Shown here: positions 34,770 through 47,828 of the stretch, piece by piece
Layout of the letters: each line of letters begins with the position of its first letter
Numbering within the stretch: position 1 is the first letter of the stretch
Source: Haemaphysalis longicornis
Lineage: Eukaryota > Arthropoda > Arachnida > Ixodida > Ixodidae
Assembly (NCBI GenBank): GCA_013339765.2
Contig: CM023449.1
Span: 108,850,417-108,914,416 of the forward strand
Direction: 5' to 3'
Length of the DNA stretch: 64,000 nucleotides
Notes under the pieces: model-generated
Databases searched by the model: none
Seen by the model: the letters and a program-made list of their open reading frames with translations, nothing else
Told to the model about the DNA's origin: nothing
Program-made: the position numbers and the translations under genes

Positions 34770-37700
34770 ACAGAGTTCCGGCGTAAAGCACTCAGCATTT
34801 AGCACAAAAAAGCACTTACGGCACTGTTCACGATATGGGGCCATTAGGCTCTCCTGGTGGGTAGAAGACCCTGGTAGGGTTCTTTGCTAGACCGCACCAC
34901 GAGCGTAGGATCAACGTTGTAAAACCACTGCTGCTTTTGAAGACGCCTGGTGTCTACGTCCAGCTGTGGGAATGTCGTATTCAAGCGGTCACCACTGCAC
35001 AGCTGCGCCCGACCAGATACGAAGGCTGCAGCCACTGGCTTGGCACTTCTCTATGAACATGAACTCCTTTTCAACGGTTAAACCCGCAAGACTTGCCCTA
35101 CTGCACGTGGTCGGCCGGAGAACAAGAAGCAGCCACAGAATTCTCGAACGTCTGCGACCAGAAGCTGCACGCAAAATTAGATACTTGCTTGGACTAGGCA
35201 CAATAACGCTGATGTGGTAAAATGAACCAGAGTTACCTTCGTTTTATTAGTGGCTCAGTATTTGACGAGGTCCTCAATCATTCGTGTTTTTTTAATTCCG
35301 TATCACTTGATTGTGGCGCACATTTCAAGGCATAAATTTTTTGAAAGTGGTCGTCTTGTGTGAATACTATTCCCTTATCTTTCAACGCTATTTTTATGCT
35401 TTTGCCGTTAAGTTCGCCGGTATTCAGACTTCATCTAGCAGGTATTTGTTTTCTCGTTTACTTTTATTTTTTCCCACTTCGCTATAGCCGCTGCAATCTT
35501 AAGCAGCTACCCGGCTAAAATTGAAACTAAGCTGTTGCGCGTTCGTGAGAGTTTTTTTTTTATGGAGAACAATGGCGATTTTCAGCGTTTGCAAATGTAT
35601 AATCCCCAACAAATGAAGAAAAAACAGTGGTAGTCAAGGACCAAGGGAAGAATACATACACAGACTAGACACGGAAAAGACACATGCAAGACACGGACGC
35701 AGGTATTATTTTTTTCTTGGGCCTTATTCAGCGCTGTTTTTTCGCCATATGATGCCGATACAACTAGCCTAAGTTGATACGTTAGTTAAACAATCCCCAA
35801 ACCTCAAAGTTACTATCGTTTTCACTCAGCCCTTATTTACGCTCACTTATCTTAAATATGCCATGAAACAGTTTTTTTATTGAAGATGTATCAGACTAAC
35901 GCGACCATTTATACAGTTTGCATGCTGGTTTTGCGAGAAAAATATTTTCAGTATTTCTGTACAGGCATCCCGTCCCTTGCGGCCATTACTTTCGACTTCG
36001 AGTGTGACTGAAGAACAGTCGGTTTTATGTCAATATAGACGTGCATGATTAGTGTTTTTTTTCTGTATTCTTTTTTGTGTGTTCCTCTGTCGCGCGTAAC
36101 GATCATTTGCACAAAGGTTGAAGGTTTGAAACACACTTTGGTGCGAAGGAATCAACAAACGCTGTATCTTAACTCTTCCATTTTGTCTGCGTGTCTTCTC
36201 GGATAGCATAGTAAAATTTCCGTCAAATGCCTTGCACAAAATTACTCGTGCCACCCGTAGGAGTGTGGGCGTTCAAAATTAGGAAGGAAAGAAGACAGAA
36301 GACGAAAACCAGGGACGTCAACGAGGGAAGGGTCCTGTTGTCTACCCTACACGTGGGAAGTTCAAACGAAGGAATTTAAAGAAAAATAAGGCTATATAAA
36401 AAGATGGGTAATAAACCTTGAGGACCAAGAAACTAAAAATTAAAGGTAACTACAACAACAAAACCATGGATGATAATAAAACCTAAAACAGAACAGTAAA
36501 ATAGCCAAAAAAGATAGTACACGGTGTCCCAGCAGTAGTTCAGACAAGCCACTGGCCTTTTAAAAACGAAGTATCCTTTCGTGGCTATTTTGGACTGAGA
36601 TGGTCAACGCCCGTGAGATAAAGCAGTGTGCGCTGTTAATGGTTGGTTGTCAAGTTTCCGGAGAGCGGTTGACAGGTGCTGCCTCTGCGTCGAAAACCAG
36701 GCAGAGTGACACAAAAGGCGTTCAATTAGCAATTTGGAGCTTGCCGTTTTTCACGGTCTGGCCTGCTCTGATAGCACGCGGAAGCGTCATTGCGCATCCG
36801 TGGCGCGCTTGGCAATGAATGGCATTGGCTCCGGTTGCACTGAGCATGCAACCGATACCGGAGCGGACCGTCGAAAACGGTTAGCTAAAACTTTCTGTTG
36901 CTTCGTCCGTGGCACAAACGTGTCAAGCAGGGCTTTCAGGCATGCCGATAGTGAAGGGGTAAGCTTTGGTGCATGCGACTCCTATCCACGAACGGCACAG
37001 TATGCTGTCATGCAAACGTGGAATGTTATTCCGCAAGCAGAGCTGCACGTTTGGGGTCGAGCGAGTACAAGCAGGAGTTTGAAAACTCAGGCGTATTCAA
37101 AAGAGCAATCGCTATTTTTCTCGCGGTGGAACGCAGTGACCTTGCGGAGTTATGGCGCGATAACGAGATGCAGGCCAATTGTGCCCATAACGAGCCGCTT
37201 TGTATGCACATTCATTCCAAGAAATGCCGCAGTTGCTTGGGATCCACGGAAAATTAATACCAATGCTTCAGGTCTGTCATTATATCTGGCATACACCACA
37301 AAGAATAATAGGGCAGCCACTAGCACAGCAGCCGGAGTCCCCGATCGTGTCCCCAGAAAGGATTAATAAGCACCAGGCCTCCGTGGATGTCCTGATGGAC
37401 CGGTGTAAAATAGGTGCTACTATACCAACTTGCCCTCTAGTAGATGGCATGTGCTGACTACGGATGACTGGTTCAGCGGCAAGGCTGTGCAGGACTGCAT
37501 TCTAAACACCCATTTCTCTCATATGTGCTCTTCTTCTATACGTGCCGTATATACCGAGACGTAGAGGGTTTTTTTTTCTTTTTACTATTGCCCCTTCTAA
37601 CGCTACGCATTACAAAAGAACATTTCAAAACTGTTGAAGTCGTGCTATGTAAAGTTACCCGGGAGGTTCCGAAAGAGATACTGAAAGAGAAGTAGCGAGT

Positions 37701-37982
37701 GCGTTGAATTGATTCTATCAATGGAGTGGTGTCCTTAAGCCGAGGCAGAAGCGTTATACAGTCGCTCAACAACATTTATTGACCGTAGTTGCGAAATCGG
37801 TCACGAATCATAACTAACCGCTGTGGCGTCACAGGTGCAGCGCGACAAAATGGTTTGTCAGTCGCCCCTCTTTCGTGGTTTCCTAAGGTTCTTACCTGAT
37901 TGTTACATCCCTGCGTCAAAATTAGCGTTATTCCTACCGTGACGTAGCAACCCTAAAAACTAACTAGACGTGTATTTTGCAT
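34770..37982. other. Unrecognised sequence with one longer open frame
   Basis: A plus-strand frame of 210 codons (36734-37366) overlaps two others (36600-36818 and 36973-37257) in a region of higher GC. None gives a recognisable motif in any of the three plus frames, so this may be a decayed DNA transposon, a single-exon host gene remnant or chance. At 34844-35220, opposed open frames on both strands likewise lack any match. Confidence 0.35.
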
Positions 37983-38400
37983 TCAAGAAAAACTTAAAAA
38001 TGAGTTCCCTTTCGTGTTTCTATTCCGAGTTCTGCCTTCGACCAAATTGGGAAATAGAGAGCCCTGATTGCTTCGTTTTTCACTGTATCCCAGCACCACT
38101 GAACCGACTGTTAAAACAGGCTGTCGGTATTTTGTTTCCAACCTAGCTGTAGAGCACGTTTCATAATGCTGAAGTATTTTAGATCGGAGAGCGTCCCACA
38201 ACGCCATGAGGTGTCGTACTCTTTTTCTAGGTCAACAAACACCAGTACGCCCTGATGTTTCTGAATGAAATCCTCATTGAAACAAGATTCATGGGCTCCA
38301 AGAAAGATTATTGGGGGTCTTTTGCCCCCGTCAGGCATGTCAAGCTTTCTTGTACGTATAATGATTCAAATTCTCCAAAACGTCGAATTTGTCTACTGAT
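37983..38400 (-). pseudogene. Non-LTR reverse transcriptase scrap
   Basis: The minus frame 38338-38111 contains V-F-V-D-L-E-K-E-Y-D-T-S-W-R, which is RT motif A (first catalytic aspartate) in the form used by Jockey/R1-like elements, followed by an L-S-D-L-K-Y motif. Upstream and downstream the reading is broken by stops and the remaining RT blocks (the P-Q-G and Y-A-D-D boxes) are not present. This is a short fossil, and its element boundaries cannot be placed. Confidence 0.65.
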
Positions 38401-38479
38401 GAATCACTCTGCGGGGAACACAAGCATAACAAAAGTAAATCAAGACCAAAGGTGCGGTCTGCTTTAGTCTGATGCAGGC

Positions 38480-39805
38480 TAATGTGCTTCACTTCGATTC
38501 ACTCCGAAGTGGTCCGGGTTCTATATACGAACTCTTTTCTAAGTTTCACGTGCTCAGAGGTTCATGCGAGAAGTTTTCTCTCTTTCTACATGGACGGTTG
38601 CTCGCATGCTAGCGGGCGCGTTGTGTGCTGTCAGTTCCATGTGGCCAAAACACGAGAAAATGATCGGTGACAGAGGAGCCAGTGGAGAATGGCGTGTAAA
38701 AACCCGCAACCTTGACGGGTGGGATTGAGTTTCCTGTCCAGTGTTCCGCTAGGCACACTAATGAGGGAACCTTTCAGTGACACGCAACCGGCCACCCATG
38801 TTCCCTAATTATAACAGAAGCGTGAAAACGTCCGGGAAAACCACGGAATGAGTTAGGGGACCAAAAATGAGGGTGAAAATTTGAATATTTTTGTAGTAGT
38901 GGGCTACGCACGCGCTACTCCCGTACGAAGCGCCAAAACACTGCCCGTCTGCCAATCTGGGCGGGTTCCTCGGGAAATGTAAACAAAGGAGTGCCTTTTA
39001 GGCTGACTACGTGAATAGTACTGTATACAGCTGCTTTCAAGTGCCGCTGTATCTCCGGTGTGTGGGTCACTTTTTTGAAATCCACGCTGGGAGTTCGTAA
39101 GTAAGAAATGAACATCATACAAATGACAGAAGCGGAAAAGTTTGAGGCCGACAACGCTGCGAGCAAATGCATATTAGGCGGGCAGTACGCAAACAAAACA
39201 AATTGTTTTTACGGGAATATATAAGCGCTCCTTAGGCCATTGTGTTTCCGAAAACATTAGTGTCCAACTCCCGAACGCGTCCTGCTATTAAAACAAAACA
39301 TACCCAATATCATGCAGCACCTCCACCCCCTGCCCTTTGTAGCAAAAAAAAAATGGCAAACACGTCCTCCACCAGCTAAGCCCAAGCGGGTTTAAAGCTA
39401 CTATTCAAGGACAAACAGGGTTGAAACTCCGAAAAAAATTTGCAAGAAAAAGTTGATTTAACGATTAAAAGAACCATTGAGGTAGACAAAAGCAGGGCTT
39501 GCTTGAAAGATAATTTGAAGGCTTGCCTGACAGCCGCCGTTTTTAGTTTTGCGTGGCGGATGCTGGTCGGACCAACACGGCGCAAAAGGTTTTTTGACTA
39601 CAGAAGAGAGGCAAAGAGCCAGCATTTGCTAGCAGATGCCAGCGCTGTAGTCCGCGTAACCAAGCTAGCTAGGACGCGAGTGAGGCAAAGTTAGGTTGCA
39701 AGAAATATGTTTTCATTACATTTGTTCCGAATTAACCAAATGCTTTGTCATTTTTTTTTCAGCTTCCGACTCGGGGTGTGTTTGCATTAAGAGTAGTTAG
39801 TTTTA
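38480..39805. other. No supported gene
   Basis: A 93-codon minus frame (39196-38915) ends in a P-L-F-T-F-P-E-E-P segment that faintly recalls a THAP-domain core, but the zinc-ligand cysteines are not in place. Other frames are short and unrecognised. Confidence 0.3.
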
Positions 39806-39916
39806 TTAATTGGTTGTGGGGTTTAACGCACCCACGCTACACCTGGGCTAAGAGGTGCGGCGTCGTAATGGGCTCTGCATTGATTTTGACAACCTGGGGA
39901 TCCTTAACGTGCGCCA
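39806..39916 (-). repeat. SINE copy, minus strand
   Basis: On the minus strand: GCGCACGTTAAGGATCCCCA, GGTTGTCAAAATCAATGCAG, and an end of GTTAAACCCCACAACC. This is the most complete copy of the body-plus-tail seen here. A spurious 75-codon plus frame (39745-39972) runs across it. Confidence 0.75.
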
Positions 39917-41152
39917 GAATCTGGAACAAAAAAGTAAATGTTTTCGTTTCTTCTGCAATATTTGGTCGTTAAGTTACCGTTCAAAGTCGCTTGAAAGTGT
40001 TTAGTTTTGTTTGTATATATGTTTATAGTCCCTAAAACGCTGCTTGAATTTGTAATAATCAAGGGTATATTAAGGCTATATTGACGCGCGGTTATGCTTT
40101 TCTGTTTTGTGCTGTGCTTTCGTTGCGATTTTTTTACCGAGGCTATCAAATGAGGCGTTTTTTTTAATGTGCCTGATCCATAAACCGAAACTTAGTGGGA
40201 TAAAACAGTAGTGACAAGAAAAACTCAGCAACTTTCCCCTAAAAAGTGGTTGCAAGCAAATAGTTGAGCTAACGTCGTGAAAACGTGTACGCCGACCATA
40301 GTTTGTATAGAAAATGAGCCAGATACTGCTGTTGCACGGTTCCAAATGTGCCACATCCATTTGCCCAATTAAAGTTTGCTTTTAGCCTGACCGTCGAGAC
40401 TGTTTCGTGGGCGTTTTCGGAAGTTTTTTTTTTGCTTTTTCGAGCTGGCTTATTGCCAATTGAGACGGCAATTACTAGCTCACCAAATATCTGTCTCCAG
40501 ATGGCAACGACGAAGTAAATGGAAGAAGTGACGTAATGAAATTGACAGATGTGAAACAATGATTTCATTTCATCTCACCGTCTCTACAAAATAACTCTGG
40601 TGGTATTTTAATCACATATCAACCTTTTTAGTACTTACCTACATAGGCGCCGATTAGAAGCCCTTGCAAAACCCCCGCACTCCTACCTCCCTCTCTGAGG
40701 GTATGAACCACTTTATCAAGGTGAAGAACCAGATATGAGCAGCCTTCTTGAGAACTGTTTAGGAAATTCACGGCACACAATAAAGAACTTGCTTACTTTG
40801 TGAGTGCCTTCAGGCACACCTAAGAAAATTATCCTGGGGAAGAATTCGAAAAGAGCTGCTGATGGTGCCAACAGGACTCACCTGCTCTCCATGTATATTT
40901 GTACTGTTCTTGAAGCACTGTTTCATATATTTAATGTATTTTACATCAAACCTCAATCGCAAAAAGCTTGAAAGTCAATTTAAATTATGTTTTCATGAGA
41001 ATGCCGCATCAGCTTTAGTGTTTCAATTTATTATGAGCTAAATGCAAACTTTTCAACCCTGTATAGCTCAAACTAATAGCATAATTTTAATTAGGTGTGT
41101 CCGTAAACTTCCCCTAGCTGACATGTAAAATGTATGATATAATAGATTTGTA
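39917..41152. other. No feature seen
   Basis: AT-rich DNA with minus-strand frames up to 99 codons and no recognisable product or repeat. Confidence 0.4.
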
Positions 41153-41690
41153 GTGTCTAGAGTGCCTCCCGAAAGCACTCTAGCTGATCGCTGCAGGCAT
41201 GGCTATATAGTGCCGTCCTACGACGTTCGAATACTTAAAGGTGTTGTGCCACCAAATTTGTTGCTTGTGCATTCTTTGTTGCAAACGTTTTATATTTCTT
41301 TAGAAAGCATGATACATGCTCTCACACGCACATATTCTGAGTAAAAAAATTATTATCGCACGATTCATGTGAACAGGATTCGGTTTCGGTTTCTGGGCGC
41401 CGATTCAAGCAGTGACGTCACAGAGTTGCGAGGACGCCCTGCCACGTGTGTCTACCATGCGGCGCTGCGGTACGCTGCGACTTTACTGCGGCGTTTGCTC
41501 CCGCACACACGTGCTTCACCACGGAAGTAAACACGCCGACTCGTCATGTAAAACCGCGACAGCTCCGTCACGGACTCTTTGTCTGTATCCTCGGATGCAG
41601 ACAAATGAAAACCATGGATGAGCAAACCATGGAAATGCAATTGGATATGCAAACCATGCCCCTTAAAACCGCTAAAAAAAGAAAAAGAAA

Positions 41691-41762
41691 GCTTCCCCGC
41701 CGCGAATTGAACCCGCAACGTTGACGGTACGGGCGCGACGCGCGAGACCACTGCACCACCGG
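41691..41762 (-). repeat. tRNA-like sequence with A and B boxes
   Basis: The minus strand carries GGTGGTGCAGTGGTC (A-box-like) and GCGGGTTCAATTC (B-box-like) 40-45 bases apart, then a T-rich run (CTTTCTTTTTCTTTTTTT). The T-arm pairing is poor, so a tRNA-derived SINE head or tRNA pseudogene is more likely than a working tRNA. Confidence 0.4.
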
Positions 41763-42964
41763 ACAAACTGTACTCCGTCGTGAAATAGCCGGTGTAATAG
41801 CTGGAGACCCATCCTTCGAGTCGTACGTCAGTGTTTACTAGCTAGTTTACAGAATTCCTGGCTGGCAAACCTAAATTTCTTAAATAGCTCTTGCGCATCA
41901 AGGTTCCACGAAGCCCCCGCAATAGCTTGGCGCCATCAACTCTGCTCCTTCGCGAAAGCGCTCGCAAAAATTAGTGTGCCCGGCTTCCACTGCGATTTTG
42001 CACTGTAGGGATAGTGCTTGCAGTACATTGGTTTTACTTTTTACGTGAAAAACCCTGGCCGATATTGATCTCTTATTACCCAAATTACCCTACGTAACTC
42101 TCCTTTTGCACAAAATTGACCTTATATTTTCTACAGGCGAGCCGATCGCACACGCATATGCAGTTTGCAGCTCCGGGGTAGCGGCGTTGCCGAAGAGCAC
42201 GGCCGAAGCCTCGAACGCCAAACACGGATCGCATTAGCGCTAGTGTTGCGTTGTATGAGCTTCATGGACTTTACTTAGTTTATTACACTCCAGAAACTAA
42301 CAAAACAGAGCCGCATTCATTGCGGCACAAATGTTGTCGGGGCGCAGTTTTCGCTTCTCGGTCGATTCCCGGCGACGCGTTGCGCGACCAGTCGGGCGAC
42401 CGGTTTTGTTGGCGTCTTCGGTCGGCGAGTCAGTCAAACTACGGCAACTTTCCATCGGCCGACGTGTTTGTGTCGCCGTCGGCGTAGTGTGACAACGCGG
42501 TCTGGGAGATGGTTTGGCGACTAGTCGGCGTCGCCGTCGCGTTGTCGTCGCCGTCGTGTAGGCCTAGTGAGTCTGATACGACTGCTACTACTACTAGGTG
42601 ATTCGGGTAAAAAGGAAAGTAAGTGCACTGGGGATATGTCTGGTAAGACCAAGCGACCAAACAAACTGTGGTAACTGGAGTTCACGTGGACATCGCTCGA
42701 GTCGCTAACGTGGTGTAACGTCACAAACTTTGTTATGCTGGCAATTCACTGACGTCATGGTTAGTGGCGCTAGCGATGGGTCCCGTTTCCAGAAGAGCTT
42801 TTAGGTACTTTTTAGAAGCGAATTAAAATATATATTAAGCGCTTGCTGTACCCGGAACTTCGTGTTGAGGGTCCTTACATACAGAGAAAGCCTACAGCGG
42901 GTTTTTTACAGACCTAAAATTTGGTGGCACAACACATTTAAGACCAGGCTATCGCAGCCGAAGC

Positions 42965-43056
42965 GTTTGTCGTTGTAGTGTAGAGAATACGTCCTGGCTT
43001 CTTGTTCCCAAGAACGCTGGTTCGAGGCCTGCATTTGCCTCGGTTATTTTTTTTTT
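42965..43056 (+). repeat. tRNA-like sequence ending in a T run
   Basis: GTTGTAGTGTAGAGAATACG (weak A box), then GGTTCGAGGCC (good B box) at 43019-43029, and a run of ten T from 43047. It sits between the inner and outer inverted repeats of the 41-43 kb segment and may explain why its right arm is longer than its left. Confidence 0.4.
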
Positions 43057-43267
43057 CATCAATAAATTGAAGTATAATTTTTGTGGCTTAATTATTTTTG
43101 GTGTTTTAAGTGCGTTTTTGTGCTCGTTAGGTCATGTTAGGTTAGGTTGCCTAGCTGTACGTTATCTGGAGTGATGTAGGGCCAGACGCGGCAATTTTGT
43201 TACAAAACGCCGGTGTACGTCGATATAGTGGAGTGCTTATAATACCGTCGAATGGCACTCTAGACAC

Positions 43268-46200
43268 GGCGTAATAGTTTTTACTGCGTTGCATTTAGGT
43301 ACGGTGACAATCTTCCGCTTGTTTCTCAAATCTGCTGTTTATTGGAGCTACTGAAAGTAAGCTGGCCGATCGTCATTTTGAGCGTGCAAAGAAACTCCGA
43401 GACCAGAAAAAACAAACATAGAGTTTCTAAGTACTGCAATGCTCAAAACGGTGATTTTTTTTTGTTAGGTTATGGAGCCAGAATAATTATGGGAAACCGA
43501 AATCCAACCATTGTGTTTCCAGCGGACGAGCGGCCAGATGACGTCGCAATGAGAATTAAGGGAAGTGCAGAGTTTGGCAGGTACGAGCACGAATAATTCA
43601 TAGCGGCATCTTATGAACGAGCGGCAACATTCACTCCGTCGCCATACCAAGTTTTGGCTTTGCAGTGAAATGCCGATAGCGCCGTTCGCACAGTTTCATT
43701 TATCGCAACAGATGCTGCTATCTGAGCCGTCGCCAACTGCTTGTGACATTATCTGGGCGCTCCTGAAGGTGGAGTTTTGCCCCCTGTCTTGTTTCTGCCT
43801 CCGTTAGTAAAGTGCCTTGTGACCAGCCCCTCCCTATTTAGTACTGCCTGGCTTACTACCGACCATCTAAAAGCATTTCAGATTTATAAAGATGTTTACA
43901 AAGATTTATAAAGATTTATAAAGCAGGGTCTTTTTGAAGTGTCTTTCACCTAGTGCTCGGCAACTTGTTCATTGTACCGCTTTCACGCAAGCCACCGATA
44001 CCCGGGAGGCGCTAATCTCTCGGGGAGTTCGCACGCTACAAAGGTGTGAATCTCTGCTGAAAGAAAACCACCAACTTGTTACCCCTTCCCATTATCTTTT
44101 CTTCATTCGAACCAACGCGTCGTCTCAGCTGTTACGTTATTCATTGATAATCTTGGCAATGTCTTCAGTCGGTTTGCAACGGGCGATATTATCGCTACTG
44201 CTCTTGTTAATTGCTGCTGCGATACAAGTTTCCAGCATATACTTCACTCATGCGCGTTCCCGATGGTTTTGTAGACTTCATGGTTGATTCGCAATTTCGG
44301 GACTGACCACCTTTGTAAAGAGGTGGGGTGCAGTCATTAAGGTCAGACAGAACATACATGCAATGAACGCGCGTACTTTCACGCATCACTCGCGCTACAG
44401 ATGCCATCATCGCGAAGTATACAACGATGTGCTCGGAACTATCTAAACAAGTAGCAGCTCTGAAACACGGCTGTGCACATGGTATTGGCATATGCGTTCC
44501 AGAATTCAGCAATAATGCTTTCATATTCACTACACCATAAACATTGATTCGTTACTGTAGGGTAAGTTAATAATATACAGCAAATATTTTAACGTGCTGG
44601 GAGTAAGTTGTGTAAAGAATATCACTGTTATACAATCTGGATAAGACCGAGGCGCTAATTTACTGCGTCAGCGTCTCAATAAGCTTCAAACAGATACGTG
44701 CGCACCCTGGCTTTTGCTCGCAAACCCCTTTTTCTGAAATGCGACCACTAACTCGGAATCCGCACTACGGCGCTGCCCTTTGAAGAGCCCGAAACCATTT
44801 TTTTAAGTACAAATTTATTCAGAAAAGTACAATAGTGTATTCCGTTCCGTAAGTGCCCAAAAAGGTAGATATAAACCACTCCTACAGCTTCTTACTGCAA
44901 CAGCTCTACAATGTGTGGGCTTCATTATCAGGGCTTCAAAGAAAGTGCGCAACACGCAGTTGTGAAACAAGTTTCCTCTCAAGAATTGTTTCTCGACGGC
45001 GAAAACAAGCCTTCCGACCATTCATGTTAGTCCAGGTGACTGCTTGCTCACTGAAACTGAAAGTAATCGCTTCGCGATTATTCCGCCTGTTGCCCATTGC
45101 TTTTTCTCTGTTAAACTAAAGGGAAACATCGGAGTGGCGTTGAGAAACGCAGCCGACCTGAAGGACATAAACAAAGGATTTATCTGATTCAGGGAACCGA
45201 GAACGTCTAGGAAAGTGGAACGTTCACGCTGCAGAAAGGCGCCACCATTCGTACCATGTTATTGCTGTTCAAACTGGCGGAAAAACTGCTGCAAACCTTC
45301 AAACTTCCTTCATGCTTTTCCGTCTCTAAGGCGATAAACAAAAATTCAACTCTTGGGTAAGTACAGAAGTTTTTTTGCGAAAGGCTCGTGAGTTTGCCGC
45401 TTACTTGGCCAACGATGTACTTTAGGTCCGAACTGTACTTTCCTAAATCTCCTTCGAGATTTTATCATCTGGGAAGCAGTTTCTGTGCATATTATTCCGA
45501 TCTTTTTTATTAGCTCTATTGAAACTCAAATTCAACGGGGGCGGAGCAAACCATGCAAGACAACGAGAGGTAAAAGTTTTTTCACTTATAAAGTTTGCGA
45601 TTTGGTTTTGAGAAATCTAAAAAATAACCTACTTAGTTTATCAAGATGGAGGAAAGAAGGTGTAGCAAGAACGTTATACATATAAATGCCTGGAAGAGAA
45701 AAGCCTTTGCGCTGTTTTTCCTTTGCTCGCATGAAATAAAGGATTTGGGCTTTTTCGGGGTTTGACGGCTGCTACGAGAGAGTTGGCAGACCAGTGCAAA
45801 GACACCAAAGGAAATCTCATCGCGTCCGATTGCTGCAGCGGCCCAAAGCTTTTAAAAGAGATTAAGCTGAGTCCGTAACCAGGCGAATGAGAGTTCCGCA
45901 GGGTGTTCTTCAGAGCTTGACGATTGTTAAGCATGGACCTTCTAAAAAGAAATATAATGAAGCTGTGTAATGAATATACCTCTTTCGATTTTAAGTTTCT
46001 TTAGATAAGCGCACACTGAAAGAAAGGCCTGGAAGAATGTCAACTACTGATGAGTTTGAGGTTTTGGTTTGTTATTCACGCGATATCGTTCACTTTCGAC
46101 TTCATCGTGTGTTGTGGTTTAGAGGTTTCTTTAACGTGATGATTTAGTCAGAAAATATTTGTCCATACCAGACCCGCACAGCCTACATTGCAGGTAAACA

Positions 46201-47408
46201 AATAATTTAGCCGGGTCTTCTTCGCATTAAACGCATGCACTAGCTATATTGTACTAGCGTATTTGATGGGGCGAATATTGCAAGACGTTGTGTGTACCAG
46301 TGAGGGAGAGTTCACTTGATGAGCCTTATGTAAATCTTCAGTTGTTTACTGCATGCACAGAGGCCCACCGATATATCTTTTCATCAGGACGTCATGTGCG
46401 TTTATCTCTCCATTCTTTTTCTACTGGTACGCACCAAACTGGATAAATAGGGGCGTCGGTCTTTGCTTTACCCTGCGGCAATCGGTACCGCCCGGTAAAA
46501 GACTGCCGATATATGAAAGTATGTTTAGATAGTTTTGACACTGCCAGCGGTTTTAGAACCATAACAAAATATTGGGGATATCTGTACTTAGTTTTCATTA
46601 TTCGTGATTAGACAAGAGAGTAGTCCGGATTGCGCAGAGCCCATAATCCCTTCATTACGGCTCAAACGAGACCGCCTTTATGGCGCGAATATTGCTTCCC
46701 TTCTTAGTGAGTTAAACGTAGTTCCGCTACATTTATTCACTTCGAAGTAACCATAACGACAGCGCCTAAAATATTCGCCCTATAAACAAACCTCAATGCC
46801 TTTGCAAAAGCAAGGAAGGCGTTTTTCTTTTTCAGTGCCTTAAACAAAATTATTATTAAGAACCCTTTACGTTAGTCTAAAGATCCGGAAACATGCTTTA
46901 TGTGGTTAATAAGCCTTTCAATTCCGGTAAACAAACAGGAGAACATATGTTCATATAATACGGTAGTTAGAACCTAGGCGTTTGCAAGTCGTTTTACCTC
47001 CGAGACTTGCACGAACGCAAGATGATTACGAAGCGTTTTATGAGTAGTGAACTGTACTGTTTGAGGAGCACTGTGTACACACAAAAACGAAAAACCTTTG
47101 TTTCCACAGGTACGCCTTGCAAATGTGTGGCAATGTTTACATGTTGTGCAGGAACCTTTCTCACCGCCAGAGACCACAATTAGTTTATGATTTTAAGACG
47201 AAAGCCTGAGACAACTTGGTAAGTCAAATATCCTGTTTTTGTGCACACCTCTTGCACGCGGGAAGGGTGAGAGTCCCAGGGAAAAGGTATAAATTCCCCC
47301 ATTGCAACAAATTTGCAGGAATTCGTGTCTGGATGAGAAGCCAACCCAGGAACACTGGCCTCGAATGCGATAAGAGAACGTATCCAGAACGCGACAATGA
47401 TCTAATGG
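43268..47408. other. Unrecognised sequence
   Basis: Frames up to 117 codons (plus 43934-44287) with no identifiable product. A short duplication AAAGATTTATAAAGATTTAT lies at about 43899-43922. I see no RNA gene or transposon terminus. Confidence 0.4.
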
Positions 47409-47416
47409 CTCTAGAT

Positions 47417-47828
47417 CAGTGGTTCTAAAATGGGAACCCCGAGGGCTTTGCACAAGTCCACGAAGCTCTCCCCGAAGCTCTCCCCGAAGCTCTCTTAATC
47501 ATTCCTTATTTCTGCTAAACCTTTCTGGAAAAAGGAAAAAGGTGGCTTCCTTACATGACTTCTACGATTCATTCCCTCGCGTAGTCCATGTTTCCACGTT
47601 GGGTTTTTGCACGACACGTCAGCTATGCCGACAAGCCAGTAACCCAAAAGGCTGGGTGACTTTTAGCTGCAAGACCAAATTGTTTGGCAGTGTTACCCGC
47701 ATAACCATAAAAATCAGACGCAACAGCCAGGCCATAAATACCTATGTGGGTGGAGTTCATCGTGGGGTACCTCCTACCTTTGCATGCCTGAAATGGGTCG
47801 CCGGCACACTCATGGTTGAGGAACACTG
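47417..47828. mobile_element. hAT-like MITE, 412 bp
   Basis: The left end CAGTGGTTCTAAAA and the inverted right end CAGTGTTCCTCAAC form short terminal repeats of the hAT type. The flanking 8-mers CTCTAGAT (47409-47416) and CTCTAGAC (47829-47836) match at 7 of 8 bases, as expected of a hAT target duplication. The 147-codon plus frame across it (47419-47862) is chance. A 12-bp tandem repeat, CGAAGCTCTCCC three times (47461-47496), lies inside. Confidence 0.75.

Larger units (their letters stand above)
41153..43267. mobile_element. Segment bounded by nested inverted repeats (candidate DNA element)
   Basis: A 14-bp perfect inverted pair, GTGTCTAGAGTGCC at 41153-41166 and GGCACTCTAGACAC at 43254-43267, encloses a second pair with 25 of 26 bases matching (41234-41259 CTTAAAGGTGTTGTGCCACC and on; 42917-42942 in reverse). 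Each outer end also folds on itself (CTAGAGTGC...GCACTCTAG on the left). No transposase is visible inside; the frames are short. The layout fits a non-autonomous DNA transposon with later insertions in its right arm, but no target duplication was found. Confidence 0.45.

Noticed and set aside
36734..37366. 210-codon open frame as a host gene or transposase
   Set aside because: No domain, start context or neighbouring signal could be recognised in any frame; left as unassigned sequence.
38915..39196. THAP-type DNA-binding domain
   Set aside because: Only a short P-L-F-T-F-P-like segment matches; the zinc-binding cysteines and histidine are not in place.
43133..43152. Telomere-like TTAGG repeats
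   Set aside because: Only two or three units (GTTAGGTTAGGTT), well within chance for AT-rich arthropod DNA.
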